64,000 nt of DNA from JAVBPB01 sp031549965 (GTDB taxonomy: Bacteria; Bacillota; Clostridia; Lachnospirales; Lachnospiraceae): contig JAVBPB010000032.1 in NCBI GenBank assembly GCA_031549965.1, positions 1 to 64,000 on the forward strand, given 5' to 3'. Below, one piece after another: positions 8,164-17,445 of this stretch (position 1 is its first letter; every line of letters starts with the position of its first letter). A program made the position numbers and the translations under genes. The notes beneath the pieces are model-generated. The model was not told where the DNA came from, ran no database searches, and saw nothing but the letters and a program-made list of their open reading frames with translations.

Positions 8164-9322
8164 ATTTTACATACCACTTTTGAAGTATTTTTTCCAAGCA
8201 AAATTTAAAATCAATTTGTTCTATACTACCATTAGCTTTGATTGGAATTTGACAATATAGTTGGTTATTTATATAGTATTTAGCGTAGCCTACTATTGTA
8301 TTTTTTTCTATAGGAGCTGTTAACATACTTGGTATATCATATTCTATATTGGTTTGATCGCTTTCTTTTAGTAATACACTTATTTCTTTATCTTCTTGGA
8401 TTAAATCTACATAATCTGTTTTTCCTTTATCTACAAATACTTTATCAAATAGTTTGTTTTTGTCTACTAACTGAACTTTGTTAAAATTTTCTATTCCATA
8501 TTTCATTAACAGTTGTGTGTCATGCCATTTATAGTTTTTATTTGGGGGCCATCCAGAACCTAACACTACTGAAATAAATGTTTTATCATCCCTTTTTAGT
8601 GCTCCTACAAAACAATAACCTGCTCCATTTGTAAATCCAGTTTTTATGCCAAAGGCACCATCCATTAATACCAAAAACCTATTTTTATTTGATACAAAAT
8701 ATTCTTTACCTGATTTTATTTCTTTAAAAGTCCAACTGACAGTATTGGTAATTTTAATAAATTCTTCGTTTTCTATGGCATATTTAGATATTATGGCAAG
8801 ATCATAGCATGTGGTTTCATGACCTTTTGCATCTAAACCATTGGGGGTTTTGAAAGTTGTATTTACTGCGCCTAGTTCTTTTGCTTTTGCTGTCATTTCA
8901 TCGCAAAATGCCTCTACTGAACCTGAAACATGTTCTGCTATAGCAACTGCTGCATCATTTGATGATTCTAACATTAATGCATATACTAAGTCTCTTAGGT
9001 AGTATTCTTCATCCTTTTTTATTCCAAGCTGTACATCTGGCATACCCGCAGCATATTTTGAAACTTTTACTATTTCATCTAAGTTGCTGTTTTCTAAAGT
9101 AAGTATACAAGTCATAATTTTTGTTGTGCTTGCCATCGGCATAACATTGTATCCATTTTCTTCATATAAAACTCTTCCACTGTCAGCATCCATAAGTAAT
9201 GCTGATTTAGCATAAACATCTAATTTTTTTTCTTTGGAAGAATTTTCAGCTAAAATATGTAGTGGTACTATGTTTAAGCACACCATGAACGCTAATGCAA
9301 ATGCTATTATTTTTTTTAACAT
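8162..9322 (-). CDS. D-alanyl-D-alanine carboxypeptidase (peptidase S11, DacF/PBP5-like)
   Basis: This 386-residue secreted low-molecular-weight penicillin-binding protein removes the terminal D-Ala from peptidoglycan stem peptides. A signal peptide spans about residues 1-25 (MLKKIIAFALAFMVCLNIVP). The three active-site motifs are present: SxxK at Ser65-Lys68 (MASTTKIMT), SxN at 120-122 (SSN), and KTG at 227-229. A C-terminal beta-rich domain typical of PBP5-type enzymes follows. A possible ribosome site AAAGGTG precedes the ATG. The neighbours give no operon; a role in vegetative wall or spore cortex trimming cannot be separated on sequence alone. Confidence 0.93.
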   Translation of the reverse strand: MLKKIIAFALAFMVCLNIVPLHILAENSSKEKKLDVYAKSALLMDADSGRVLYEENGYNVMPMASTTKIMTCILTLENSNLDEIVKVSKYAAGMPDVQLGIKKDEEYYLRDLVYALMLESSNDAAVAIAEHVSGSVEAFCDEMTAKAKELGAVNTTFKTPNGLDAKGHETTCYDLAIISKYAIENEEFIKITNTVSWTFKEIKSGKEYFVSNKNRFLVLMDGAFGIKTGFTNGAGYCFVGALKRDDKTFISVVLGSGWPPNKNYKWHDTQLLMKYGIENFNKVQLVDKNKLFDKVFVDKGKTDYVDLIQEDKEISVLLKESDQTNIEYDIPSMLTAPIEKNTIVGYAKYYINNQLYCQIPIKANGSIEQIDFKFCLEKILQKWYVK

Positions 9323-9437
9323 ACTTTACACCTTTGTAATTAATTATTTAATTTTATAACATGGACTAGTCCTTTATACTACTTATTTAATATTTTTAGT
9401 TTTAATTTAAAATGCACTTTTATTATTAATAAATACA

Positions 9438-9446
9438 TGCTATAAT
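9438..9446 (+). promoter_or_regulatory. Extended -10 promoter element for the chemoreceptor gene
   Basis: TGCTATAAT is an extended -10 motif about 31 bases before the ATG at 9478. No good -35 hexamer is seen, which is tolerated for extended -10 promoters. Confidence 0.55.
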
Positions 9447-9477
9447 AGTTTTAATTATTTTAAAGTGAGGTGCTTCT

Positions 9478-11430
9478 ATGAGGAAATTGAGAACTAAAAT
9501 GGTTTTATATATCTCCGTCGTACTTGTTATTGCTTTTATTCCACTTATTGCTATTATTTCTAAACTTTCAAATGATGCAATACGTTCAGCAACCTATGGT
9601 CAGCTTGATCAAACTGCTATGAATTATGCAAATTCAATTGACAATGAAATTACTAGTATAGTGGCTTCAGCAACAACTATTTCTAATTGTATTACAACTC
9701 AAAAAAGTGACGGTTTATTGTCTAGTGAAAATATTAAAAATTTATTATTAAAAACTTTTAATCAAAGTTCCAGTTACATACGAATTTGGGCTATTTTAGA
9801 TGAAAATGTTCTTAGTAGTGATATGCAGTTTATTACTACTGATTCTGCTAAACCTGATATTTCCAATGCTGATTTAGAACTACTTGCCAACTCCAAAAAA
9901 ACAGGTAAGCCATTTGTTTTTGAACCAATAAGCAATGCTAGTCAGATTAATGTTGTTGTGCCGATTAAACAAGATGAAAATATTTTAGGCATTGTGGTTT
10001 TTGATATTTCTACTGACGCTATTAATGCTTTAATTTCATCAATACAACCTGTTGAAGGTACAATGTCAAGTCTTATTTCTAATCAGGGAATTATTATTGC
10101 AACATCTAATACCAATTTAAACGAAACAAGTATTTCAGATCAAAATACTTTAAGTAGTATAAAAGAGGGTAAGGTGTTTTCTGAAGTAACTTTAGAAGGT
10201 TCTTTTAGAAAAGAATATATTGTGTTCGTGCCTGTAATTTTAGAACTTGGCAATCCTTGGTCTTTACAGTTAATCGTTCCTCACCATCAGGCATTATTAT
10301 CTGTAGATTCTGTTAGGTCGTGGACTATTTGGCTATTTGTTATGGTTTTTATTTTACTTTGTATTGTGTTTATACTTGTTGCTAATTCCATTGCTAAGCC
10401 AATTACTATATTGTCAAAAGTCGCTGATAAGCTGGCTGCCGGTGATACGGATGTTACTTTTTCTGTTAAGTCAAAAGATGAGGTTGGAATGCTTGCTAAT
10501 GCCATTGCTAATGTTTGTAATACTTTAAAAAGTCTTACTCTTGATATGGGATCATTATCAAAAGCTGTTAATGATGGCAATTTACAAGTTAAAGTTGACC
10601 CATCAAAATATCAGGGGAATTATAGAGAATTAGTTGAAGGTATGAATCAAACTGTATCAGGAATAACTGAACTTGTATCTTCAATAAAAGAATCCTCTCA
10701 AAGCGTTTATAATTCTTCTGAACAAATTTCTAACGGAAGTGTTAATATGGCTTTGGATGCTACCCAACAAGCAAGTATTGTTTCTAATATTTCTAATGCA
10801 ATTTCATCAATTAACGAACAAACTTGGGAAAACTCAAAAAGTGCAGATCAGGCAAATGCACTTACTGAGACTTCCAGAAAAGATGCATTAGATGGGCAGA
10901 GTAAGATGAACCTTCTTATGGATGCTGTTGAAAATATTAATATTGCATCTCAAAATGTTGTAGCAATTGTAAAATCAATAGATGATATTGCATTTCAAAC
11001 TAATTTACTTGCTCTTAATGCTGCTGTTGAAGCGGCAAGAGCTGGAAGTGCCGGAAAAGGTTTTTCTGTAGTTGCTGATGAAGTAAAACAATTAGCTTCA
11101 AGAAGTGCTATTTCTGCAAAAGAAACCTCTGAACTTATTAATGAAACAATCTCTCGTGCTAAAGAAGGTGTTGAAATGGCACGAGCTACTAAAGAATCTC
11201 TTGGAAGTATAGTAGACACTACTGTTAGTACAGCAAAAATTATCAGTCAAATTGCTTTATCAACTCATAGTCAAGCAAAGGCAATTACTGATATTAATCA
11301 TTCTATCTCCGATGTTTCTATGGCAGTACAAAAAAATACTGAAGCTGCCGGAGAGTTTGCTAATTTAAGTGCTGATACTAATCAACAGGTTCTACAAATG
11401 CATGAGATTTTGAATAGGTATAAAATTTAG
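9478..11430 (+). CDS. Methyl-accepting chemotaxis protein, dCache sensor with HAMP
   Basis: This 650-residue chemoreceptor has TM1 at about residues 8-28, a periplasm-equivalent dCache region (about 35-275) with the strand pattern VVVPIKQDENILGIVVFDIST, TM2 at about 282-305, and HAMP with IAKPITILSKVADKLAAGDT. The signalling bundle contains NLLALNAAVEAARAGSAGKGFSVVADEVKQLA-type tip sequence. It lacks the C-terminal CheR-docking pentapeptide. The ribosome site GTGAGGTG precedes the ATG. It is a single gene closed by a strong hairpin terminator. Confidence 0.92.
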   Translation: MRKLRTKMVLYISVVLVIAFIPLIAIISKLSNDAIRSATYGQLDQTAMNYANSIDNEITSIVASATTISNCITTQKSDGLLSSENIKNLLLKTFNQSSSYIRIWAILDENVLSSDMQFITTDSAKPDISNADLELLANSKKTGKPFVFEPISNASQINVVVPIKQDENILGIVVFDISTDAINALISSIQPVEGTMSSLISNQGIIIATSNTNLNETSISDQNTLSSIKEGKVFSEVTLEGSFRKEYIVFVPVILELGNPWSLQLIVPHHQALLSVDSVRSWTIWLFVMVFILLCIVFILVANSIAKPITILSKVADKLAAGDTDVTFSVKSKDEVGMLANAIANVCNTLKSLTLDMGSLSKAVNDGNLQVKVDPSKYQGNYRELVEGMNQTVSGITELVSSIKESSQSVYNSSEQISNGSVNMALDATQQASIVSNISNAISSINEQTWENSKSADQANALTETSRKDALDGQSKMNLLMDAVENINIASQNVVAIVKSIDDIAFQTNLLALNAAVEAARAGSAGKGFSVVADEVKQLASRSAISAKETSELINETISRAKEGVEMARATKESLGSIVDTTVSTAKIISQIALSTHSQAKAITDINHSISDVSMAVQKNTEAAGEFANLSADTNQQVLQMHEILNRYKI

Positions 11431-11464
11431 AATTAGTGATAAAATTTATTTGAATGTGTAGAAT

Positions 11465-11514
11465 AAAAAGAGTATGAACTGTGCTGAATGTTTAGCACAG
11501 TTCATACTCTTTTT
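11465..11514. terminator. Strong bidirectional terminator
   Basis: A perfect 21-bp stem (11465-11485 with 11494-11514) and an 8-base loop, with A run on the left and T run on the right, lies between convergent genes ending at 11430 and 11552. It can end transcription from both sides. Confidence 0.92.
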
Positions 11515-11551
11515 AATAAGGTGAGTAGCTATTTGTATTAATTATAAATTT

Positions 11552-12250
11552 TTAATTTGCAAAAAAATAAACGGTAACATTCTGAGATACTAATAAATCG
11601 TAACCTTCCGGGCTCATAAGTTTCCCTTTTAATGCTACAGTACAAGTTTTTTTATCAGAAGAAAGAGAATGGGTTGCTGATGTTGCTGAAAAATAATTGT
11701 GTACAGTAGAATACATACTTCCATAATCAATTATTTGGGAATAAATATATGTTCCTGCATAACCATAAGGACTAAATACTACTGAATCCATCCATATTGT
11801 TGCATTCCCAACTTCAGCCGTTTGTGAAATAGTTTCACGAATACTTTGCAATCCTGTTTTTGGTTTTAAACCCTTTTCACGACCTTCAAAAGCGGTGTCT
11901 TCTTGACTTTGAACTATCTTTTGACTTTGTACTTTATTTTGACTTTGTTTTTGAAAGTTTAAAGCTTCTAAATAGTGAGTTCTTACGTTATTTTCAAAAT
12001 CTGATAAACTCATATTGATTACATTATTATACACTTTTTCTAAATTCTCTTCTGAAATTCCAATAGAGCTTCCATATTCTGCATTAATTTTATCAATAAC
12101 CTCTTGGTATGGCTCTAATTCTTTTCTAATGGTATCAATACTCATAGTGCTTTCATTATTTTCTAATTTAATTTCAGAAGCATTAGCCATAAGTGAAATG
12201 TTTGTTATTAATAATAATGAAAGAGCTATAACTGCTAGTTTTTTAAACAT
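11552..12250 (-). CDS. Secreted protein of unknown function
   Basis: This 232-residue protein has a clear signal peptide (about residues 1-25, MFKKLAVIALSLLLITNISLM-ANA) and no lipobox. The first mature part (30-100) is helical and acidic; a Gln/Ser/Lys-rich stretch (about 103-116, repeating Q-S-Q-x) leads to a beta-rich C-terminal half with VSQNVTVYFF at the end. No family was recognised. A GGAGGATG ribosome site is at good distance from the ATG. It is monocistronic, with the bidirectional terminator downstream. The beta-rich C-terminus and export signal suggest an extracytoplasmic role, but nothing more can be said. Confidence 0.8.
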   Translation of the reverse strand: MFKKLAVIALSLLLITNISLMANASEIKLENNESTMSIDTIRKELEPYQEVIDKINAEYGSSIGISEENLEKVYNNVINMSLSDFENNVRTHYLEALNFQKQSQNKVQSQKIVQSQEDTAFEGREKGLKPKTGLQSIRETISQTAEVGNATIWMDSVVFSPYGYAGTYIYSQIIDYGSMYSTVHNYFSATSATHSLSSDKKTCTVALKGKLMSPEGYDLLVSQNVTVYFFAN

Positions 12251-12701
12251 TTTTACATCCTCCTTTTAATATAATTTATAATAATTAACTCAAACTTTAC
12301 AACTTAAATCTTCAACTTAATACCTTGAAAATACAATAAATTCTTGTAATAAATAGAATCATCAGTCAATTCTGATTAATTAAGTTCTAAAATAATTATG
12401 ATAAAAGATAATGTTTTGAATAAAACCTTTCTAATAAAGTAATTCCACTCTTCTTGTTATCACCATGAAAAGGTCTAAATTTATTCCCATGGTAATATGC
12501 TTCTACCTATAAATCCTCCTTTCTTCATAATGTTATAACAATATCTTTTGAGAATGATATCAATTTTCAAGTGTATTAAAGTGATGTGTAAAGTAAATTA
12601 ATATTAACATGTAGAGAATAAATAAACCAGTTTATTAAAACGACAAAAATCGTCATAAATTGTCGACATTTTTAATTAATCATCTACATAGTAAAGTTAT
12701 A
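12251..12701. other. Intergenic region, no clear gene
   Basis: This 451-base AT-rich gap lies between the hydrogenase operon and the secreted protein gene. A 35-codon open frame on the minus strand (about 12400-12510) starts right after an in-frame stop and has no start codon; its sequence, with YYHGNKFRPFHGDN, looks protein-like and may be a decayed remnant. No terminator with a good stem and T run was found. Confidence 0.5.
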
Positions 12702-14468
12702 CTAAATCCTCTCCCTCTCTTCAAAATGAGTATGCAAAAGCTTATGAGCAAGCTCCCCATATGGTTCTCCTAAGAATTCTTCATATAATTTCTGAATTTC
12801 CTTATTCTTATGTGATTTTTTCACAGATTTATTTTTATCTTCCTGATAAATCGCTTGTTGGCGTTTATTAACAATCTCATAATTATTATGATGATAGGGT
12901 TGCCCTCCTCCTGCAATACATCCTCCTGGACATGCCATTATTTCTATTGCGGTATATTGGCTTTTGCCTTCTCTAATTTCTTCTAGTAGTAGTCTTGCAT
13001 TTCCAAGACCACTTGCAATACCAATATTTATTTCTTTTTCACCTATTTTTATGGTAGCTTTTTTCAGACCATCCATTCCTCTTAACTGCTCGTACTCAAC
13101 CAGTTCTAATTCCTCACCTGTTAACCATTCATGGGCTGTTCTTACAACGGCTTCAATTACTCCTCCTGTTGTTCCAAATAATACTGAAGCACCAGTAGAT
13201 TCACCAAGAGGCATATCGAAGTCACTATCTGGCAGTGTGTCGAATTTTAAGCCAGCTTCTTTTATCATTTTTGCAAGTTCTCTGGTTGTTACTACAATGT
13301 CTACATTCTCTTTTTCATCCTTAGTTAATTCTGGACGTTTTGCTTCTGCTTTTTTTGCCACACATGGCATTACTGAAACTACAACCACATCTTCCGGATT
13401 TATGCCGTTTTTATTGGCATAATAGGTTTTTGCAATAACACCAAACATTATATGAGGAGATTTACAAGTTGATGGAATTTCTAATAGTTCGGGAAATTGA
13501 TGTTCTATAAATTTTACCCATGCAGGGCAACAACTTGTAAGCATTGGTAATGTTTTGTTTTCTTCTATTCGGTGTATTAACTCTGTTGCTTCTTCCATTA
13601 CTGTAATATCTGCTCCGAAATCTGTATCAAAAACTCCGTCAAATCCTATTCTTCTAAGTGCGGTAACCATTTTTCCTGTGACAATTGTACCTGCTTCCAT
13701 GCCAAATAGTTCTCCAAGTGCAACTCTTATTGCAGGGGCAGTTTGTACTATTACATGTTTGTTAGGATCATTTATTGCCTCCCATACTTTAGTAATATGA
13801 TTTACCTCTGTAAGTGCTGCTGTTGGACATACTTGAATGCATTGACCGCAATAAGTACATGAAGATTCTACCATTGGAATATTAAAGGCTGGGCCAACAA
13901 AAGAATTAAAACCTCTGCTGATTCCTGATAATATCCCACATGTTTGAACTGTGTTACACATGGTTTCACAACGTCTGCAATAAATACATTTATTTGCGTC
14001 TTTTATTAATGCTCCACTTGAAAAATCAAGTGGGTAATTCATTCGCTCTCCAGAAAAGCGGATTTCTCTAATGCCAAGTTCTGCTGCAAGGGATTGTAAT
14101 TCGCATTCCAAATTTTTAGGACATGTAAAGCAGGCGTTTGGATGATTGGAAAGTAATAATTCCACTGACATTCTTCTTGCTGTTAAGGCTCTTTTACTGT
14201 TTGTAATTACCTCCATTCCATCAAATACTTTTGTTACACATGAAGGTATTATTTTATTTCTGTTATTTTTAGAATCTACAAGCTCTACCATACAAACTCT
14301 GCAAGAAGCAGTTTGATTAACCATTTTAATATCATGGAGATCTAAATGGCATAATGTAGGAATTTTCACACCAACCTGATTTGCCGCTTCAAGAATTGTA
14401 ATTCCCTCATTAACTTCCTGCTCAATGTGATTAATTGTAATTTTAATAAGTTTTGTTTCCATTTCCAT
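12702..14468 (-). CDS. hndD: [FeFe] hydrogenase catalytic subunit (HndD/HydA)
   Basis: This 588-residue enzyme reduces protons to H2 (or the reverse). Domains in order: N-terminal [2Fe-2S] plant-type ferredoxin (Cys at about 40-90), the His-Cys3 [4Fe-4S] segment NHPNACFTCPKNLECELQ, two [4Fe-4S] ferredoxin clusters (CIYCRRC and CTYCGQC), and the H-cluster domain with L1 TSCCPAW, L2 MPCVAKKAEAKRPE and L3 MACPGGCIAGGGQP. L2 carries V and A where TAKKxE is most common. It lacks the additional C-terminal [2Fe-2S] domain of Thermotoga HydA and matches the length of Desulfovibrio HndD. GGTGG lies 9 bases before the ATG. It is the last gene of hndABCD. Confidence 0.95.
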   Translation of the reverse strand: MEMETKLIKITINHIEQEVNEGITILEAANQVGVKIPTLCHLDLHDIKMVNQTASCRVCMVELVDSKNNRNKIIPSCVTKVFDGMEVITNSKRALTARRMSVELLLSNHPNACFTCPKNLECELQSLAAELGIREIRFSGERMNYPLDFSSGALIKDANKCIYCRRCETMCNTVQTCGILSGISRGFNSFVGPAFNIPMVESSCTYCGQCIQVCPTAALTEVNHITKVWEAINDPNKHVIVQTAPAIRVALGELFGMEAGTIVTGKMVTALRRIGFDGVFDTDFGADITVMEEATELIHRIEENKTLPMLTSCCPAWVKFIEHQFPELLEIPSTCKSPHIMFGVIAKTYYANKNGINPEDVVVVSVMPCVAKKAEAKRPELTKDEKENVDIVVTTRELAKMIKEAGLKFDTLPDSDFDMPLGESTGASVLFGTTGGVIEAVVRTAHEWLTGEELELVEYEQLRGMDGLKKATIKIGEKEINIGIASGLGNARLLLEEIREGKSQYTAIEIMACPGGCIAGGGQPYHHNNYEIVNKRQQAIYQEDKNKSVKKSHKNKEIQKLYEEFLGEPYGELAHKLLHTHFEERERI

Positions 14469-14482
14469 TTATCTATCCACCT

Positions 14483-16135
14483 TTACATGATTGTATTTTT
14501 ATTATTGTCAAGACTATTTTCAGCCACAAATTTTTCTTCCTTATCTGGTTCCTCTTTTATAAATGCAAGATATTCATCAAAGAAATTATTAAGTGAACTT
14601 ATAATTGGACTTGGTGCACTTTGTCCAAGACCGCATAAAGAGCCATCTCTTACCATAAATGCCAACTGCTGTAATAAATCAATATCAGATTTTCTTGCTT
14701 TTCCCTCTGTAATTTTATTAAGTAATTCATATAACCGTTTAGTTCCTACACGGCAAGGGGTACAACGACCGCATGACTCATCCATTGTAAATTCAAGATA
14801 GAATTTTGCTATTTCAACTATATTATCTGTGTTATCCATTACAATCATTCCGCCAGATCCCATCATAGAACCGATTTGCAATAAATTTTCATAGTTTATC
14901 GGTGTGTCTAAATCTTTTTCGGTAATTACTCCCCCTGATGGCCCTCCTGTTTGAACAGCTTTAAATTTTCGACCGGCTTTAATTCCTCCCCCAATATCAA
15001 ATATAATTTCTCTAAGGGTTGTTCCCATAGGTACTTCCACCAGACCCACATTATTAATCTTTCCTGCAAGAGCAAATACTTTTGTTCCTTTGCTTTGTTC
15101 TGTTCCTATTGTTTTAAACCAGTCTGAACCTTTATTTATAATAACCGGAATATTGGCAAGAGTTTCAACATTGTTTACACAGGTAGGATACCCCCAGTAA
15201 CCAGATTCAGCAGGATAGGGTGGTTTATAATTAGGTTCTCCTCTTTTGCCTTCACATGAATTTATTAATGCGGTTTCCTCTCCACAGACAAAAGCTCCTG
15301 CTCCGTATTTAAAGGAAATATCAAAGTTAAAATCAGTTCCAAATATATTTTTGCCAAGTAAGCCTAGTTCTCTTGCCTGATTAATTGCAGTTTTTAGCCG
15401 TTGTATGGCAAGAGGATATTCTGCCCTAATATAAATAATACCTTCATTTGCTCCAATGGCATATCCTGCAATGGCAAGTGCCTCAATAATTGATTGTGGA
15501 TCTCCTTCTAATATACTTCTATCCATGAATGCACCCGGATCACCCTCATCTGCATTACATATAATAAACTTTTTATCTCCTTGATTATTCCGTGTTATTT
15601 CCCATTTAAGTCCTGTAGGAAAGCCTCCGCCTCCTCTCCCTCTAAGTCCCGAATCCTTTATTGTATTTATAATATCTTCTGATGTCATAGATGTTAATAC
15701 TTTACCAAGTGCTTCATATCCACCCATAGAAATATATTCATAAATATCTTCTGGATTAATTAAACCGCAGTTTCTAAGTGCAACCCTGAATTGCTTTTTG
15801 TAAAAAGGCATATCTTCATGTTTTACTAATTTTTCTTTTTTAGTTGGTTCTACATATAAAAGTCTTTCTACAATTCTTCCCTTAATAATATGTTCTTCTA
15901 TAATTTCCGTAACATCTTTCGGTGTTACCCTTACATAAAAAACATTATCAGGCTCTATTTTTACAATTGGACCTTGTTCACAAAATCCAAAACAGCCGGT
16001 TTTAATTAATTTTACTTCATCAAAATAACCTTTTGTTTTGATTTTTGCTTCAAATATTTTTGCAATTTTATCACTATCACTTGATAAGCAGGCTGTTCCT
16101 CCACAAATTAAAACATTACAACGTACTGCCGACAT
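14483..16135 (-). CDS. hndC: NADH-binding hydrogenase subunit (HndC/HydB, NuoF-like), short form
   Basis: This 550-residue flavoprotein subunit accepts electrons from NAD(P)H. It has an N-terminal thioredoxin-fold [2Fe-2S] domain (CGGTAC...GCFGFC), then the NuoF-type FMN/NADH domain with GLRGRGGGGFPTGLKW and CNADEGDPGAFMDR, an SLBB segment, and the [4Fe-4S] site SCGRCTPCRVGT...SLCGLG. Known HydB/HndC proteins usually continue with a two-cluster ferredoxin domain; here the protein ends in a charged tail (EEPDKEEKF...) with no further Cys pairs, and only 14 bases separate its stop from the next gene, so the domain is truly missing. Clean ribosome site GGGAGG upstream. Confidence 0.94.
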   Translation of the reverse strand: MSAVRCNVLICGGTACLSSDSDKIAKIFEAKIKTKGYFDEVKLIKTGCFGFCEQGPIVKIEPDNVFYVRVTPKDVTEIIEEHIIKGRIVERLLYVEPTKKEKLVKHEDMPFYKKQFRVALRNCGLINPEDIYEYISMGGYEALGKVLTSMTSEDIINTIKDSGLRGRGGGGFPTGLKWEITRNNQGDKKFIICNADEGDPGAFMDRSILEGDPQSIIEALAIAGYAIGANEGIIYIRAEYPLAIQRLKTAINQARELGLLGKNIFGTDFNFDISFKYGAGAFVCGEETALINSCEGKRGEPNYKPPYPAESGYWGYPTCVNNVETLANIPVIINKGSDWFKTIGTEQSKGTKVFALAGKINNVGLVEVPMGTTLREIIFDIGGGIKAGRKFKAVQTGGPSGGVITEKDLDTPINYENLLQIGSMMGSGGMIVMDNTDNIVEIAKFYLEFTMDESCGRCTPCRVGTKRLYELLNKITEGKARKSDIDLLQQLAFMVRDGSLCGLGQSAPSPIISSLNNFFDEYLAFIKEEPDKEEKFVAENSLDNNKNTIM

Positions 16136-16149
16136 AATAAACCTCCCAT

Positions 16150-16551
16150 TTATGCTCTGTCAAAATCAACATGAATAATCATTTTTTCCACAGGTTTTTT
16201 TTCTTTAATATGACTTTCTACTATTTCTTTTACTTTATTCTTTTTTACATGCCCATAAATAACAGGTTCACTATTTGGCATATTTATTTGAATAATTGGT
16301 TCTTCCTTACAATATCCCATACAGCCAACAGGAATAACTCTTATATTTTCGATTTTATCTTCTGATATAATTTTTGTTAGCTCATTTAAAGTTTCTCTTG
16401 CACCTGATGCTATGCCACATGTTGCCATTCCTACTAGTATTTCTATATGATCTGTATGGTTATTAATAAGGTCTCCGCTATATCTAAGTGCTGTTTTATT
16501 TTGATGCTGTTCTCTTATTTCTTTTAGTTCATCCAGTGATTTAATTGCCAT
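16150..16551 (-). CDS. hndB: Thioredoxin-like [2Fe-2S] ferredoxin subunit (HndB)
   Basis: This 133-residue small iron-sulfur protein belongs to the HndB/NuoE-type thioredoxin-fold ferredoxins. The cluster Cys are in GMATCGIASGAR and PVGCMGYCKEEP, giving the Cx4-12C...Cx3C pattern. The start at 16551 (MAIKSLDEL) has GAGGAGA upstream; an in-frame start 45 bases earlier would overlap the previous gene far more and lacks a site. It overlaps the 3' end of hndA by 11 bases, so the two are translationally coupled. It should pass electrons within the hydrogenase complex. Confidence 0.9.
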   Translation of the reverse strand: MAIKSLDELKEIREQHQNKTALRYSGDLINNHTDHIEILVGMATCGIASGARETLNELTKIISEDKIENIRVIPVGCMGYCKEEPIIQINMPNSEPVIYGHVKKNKVKEIVESHIKEKKPVEKMIIHVDFDRA

Positions 16552-17071
16552 CTTTATTCTCCTCGTGAAATTGTTCAAAAATTTTATCAATCTCATCTTC
16601 TGTTACTCTTCCAAAAACTTTGTCATCAACCATTACTACTGGTGCCAGACCACAGGCACCTACACATCGAACATCTTTTAGTGTATACATGCCATCTTTT
16701 GTTGTTTCGTTTGATTCTACATTTAGTTTTTCTTTTATTTTAGATATAATCTTGTCTGAACCTCTTACGAAACATGCGGTTCCCATACATACACTTATGG
16801 TGTGTTTTCCGCTTGGTTTCATTGTGAAATAGGAGTAAAAGCTTACTACCCCGAATACTTCAGCACATGGGATTCCTAGTTTTCTGGCTACATAGAGCTG
16901 GACGTCCCTTGGGAGGTATCCGAAGATTTCTTGTGCTTTGTGAAGTATTTCAATTAATGCTCCTTTTGTGGTTTCTAGGCTTTCTATAAAATTGCCTAGT
17001 TCTTCAAGTTTGGTTGGATCGATTTTGGCTTTTTCAGGGTCGGTTATGTCTATTTCTTGAGTGGTTGTCAT
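16541..17071 (-). CDS. hndA: NuoE-like hydrogenase subunit (HndA/HydC)
   Basis: This 176-residue NuoE-type subunit has a helical N-terminal half (GALIEILHKAQEIFGYLP, YVARKLGIPCAEVFGVVSFYSYF) and a thioredoxin-fold [2Fe-2S] half with CMGTAC and CVGACGLAPVV cluster ligands. It docks on the flavoprotein subunit and carries electrons from FMN. It is the first gene of an operon ordered as in Desulfovibrio hndABCD. The start has only a moderate ribosome site (GAAGTGA). The leader contains the large hairpin repeat copy B. Confidence 0.93.
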   Translation of the reverse strand: MTTTQEIDITDPEKAKIDPTKLEELGNFIESLETTKGALIEILHKAQEIFGYLPRDVQLYVARKLGIPCAEVFGVVSFYSYFTMKPSGKHTISVCMGTACFVRGSDKIISKIKEKLNVESNETTKDGMYTLKDVRCVGACGLAPVVMVDDKVFGRVTEDEIDKIFEQFHEENKDGN

Positions 17072-17445
17072 ATGATCACTTCTTTCTTTATTTGTATGGG
17101 GGGCTTTACCTTTAGGTTATTGACCCCAAGATGTGAATTATCATGCTGTGAAAAATCAGAAGTGCCAGACATTCCAATGAGCCTATGAAAAAACCATAGT
17201 CTCATTTCCATGGCACTTAATGATTTTTCACAGCATGATAATTCACATCTTGGGGAGATTTAATTTTTGAAGCAAAGCTGGGATTTTAAATTTTTTTTAA
17301 ATTGGTATGCTACATTTTTTTATTCTTGTTTTTTTATTTTTTGCAAAAAAAAATTATTTATACCATATTTGTTAGGATATTACTTTTATTTTTGAACAAG
17401 TGTACTCTTGTTAGGTTGGTTGTGGTATTGGCAGTTTTATTTTGA
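17072..17445. other. Long leader region of the hydrogenase operon
   Basis: This region carries the 132-bp hairpin repeat copy B close to hndA and, further out, very AT-rich DNA with T and A runs (17290-17370). No protein is encoded. A convincing promoter was not identified; transcription starting beyond the hairpin would place it in the hndA 5' leader. Confidence 0.5.
17124..17255. repeat. Modular hairpin repeat, copy B
   Basis: Two 35-base arms (17124-17158 and 17221-17255) are perfectly complementary. Inside, AGTGCCA/TGGCACT and ATGAGnCTATG/CATAGnCTCAT form nested inner stems, giving one long cruciform-capable element. The inner ~48 bases are nearly identical (inverted) to the core of copy C, while the arms are not related to those of C. 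The ends carry CCAAGATGTGAAT, and the right flank continues with GGGGAGATTTAATTTTT and GCAAAGCTGG, shared with copies D and C. Confidence 0.85.

Noticed and set aside
12400..12510. Minus-strand 35-codon frame with protein-like sequence
   Set aside because: It starts directly after an in-frame stop and has no start codon; noted only as a possible remnant.
15400..15500. Possible frameshift hiding the ferredoxin domain of the hydrogenase flavoprotein
   Set aside because: The frame is intact through its C-terminus and only 14 bases separate it from the next gene; there is no room for the domain.
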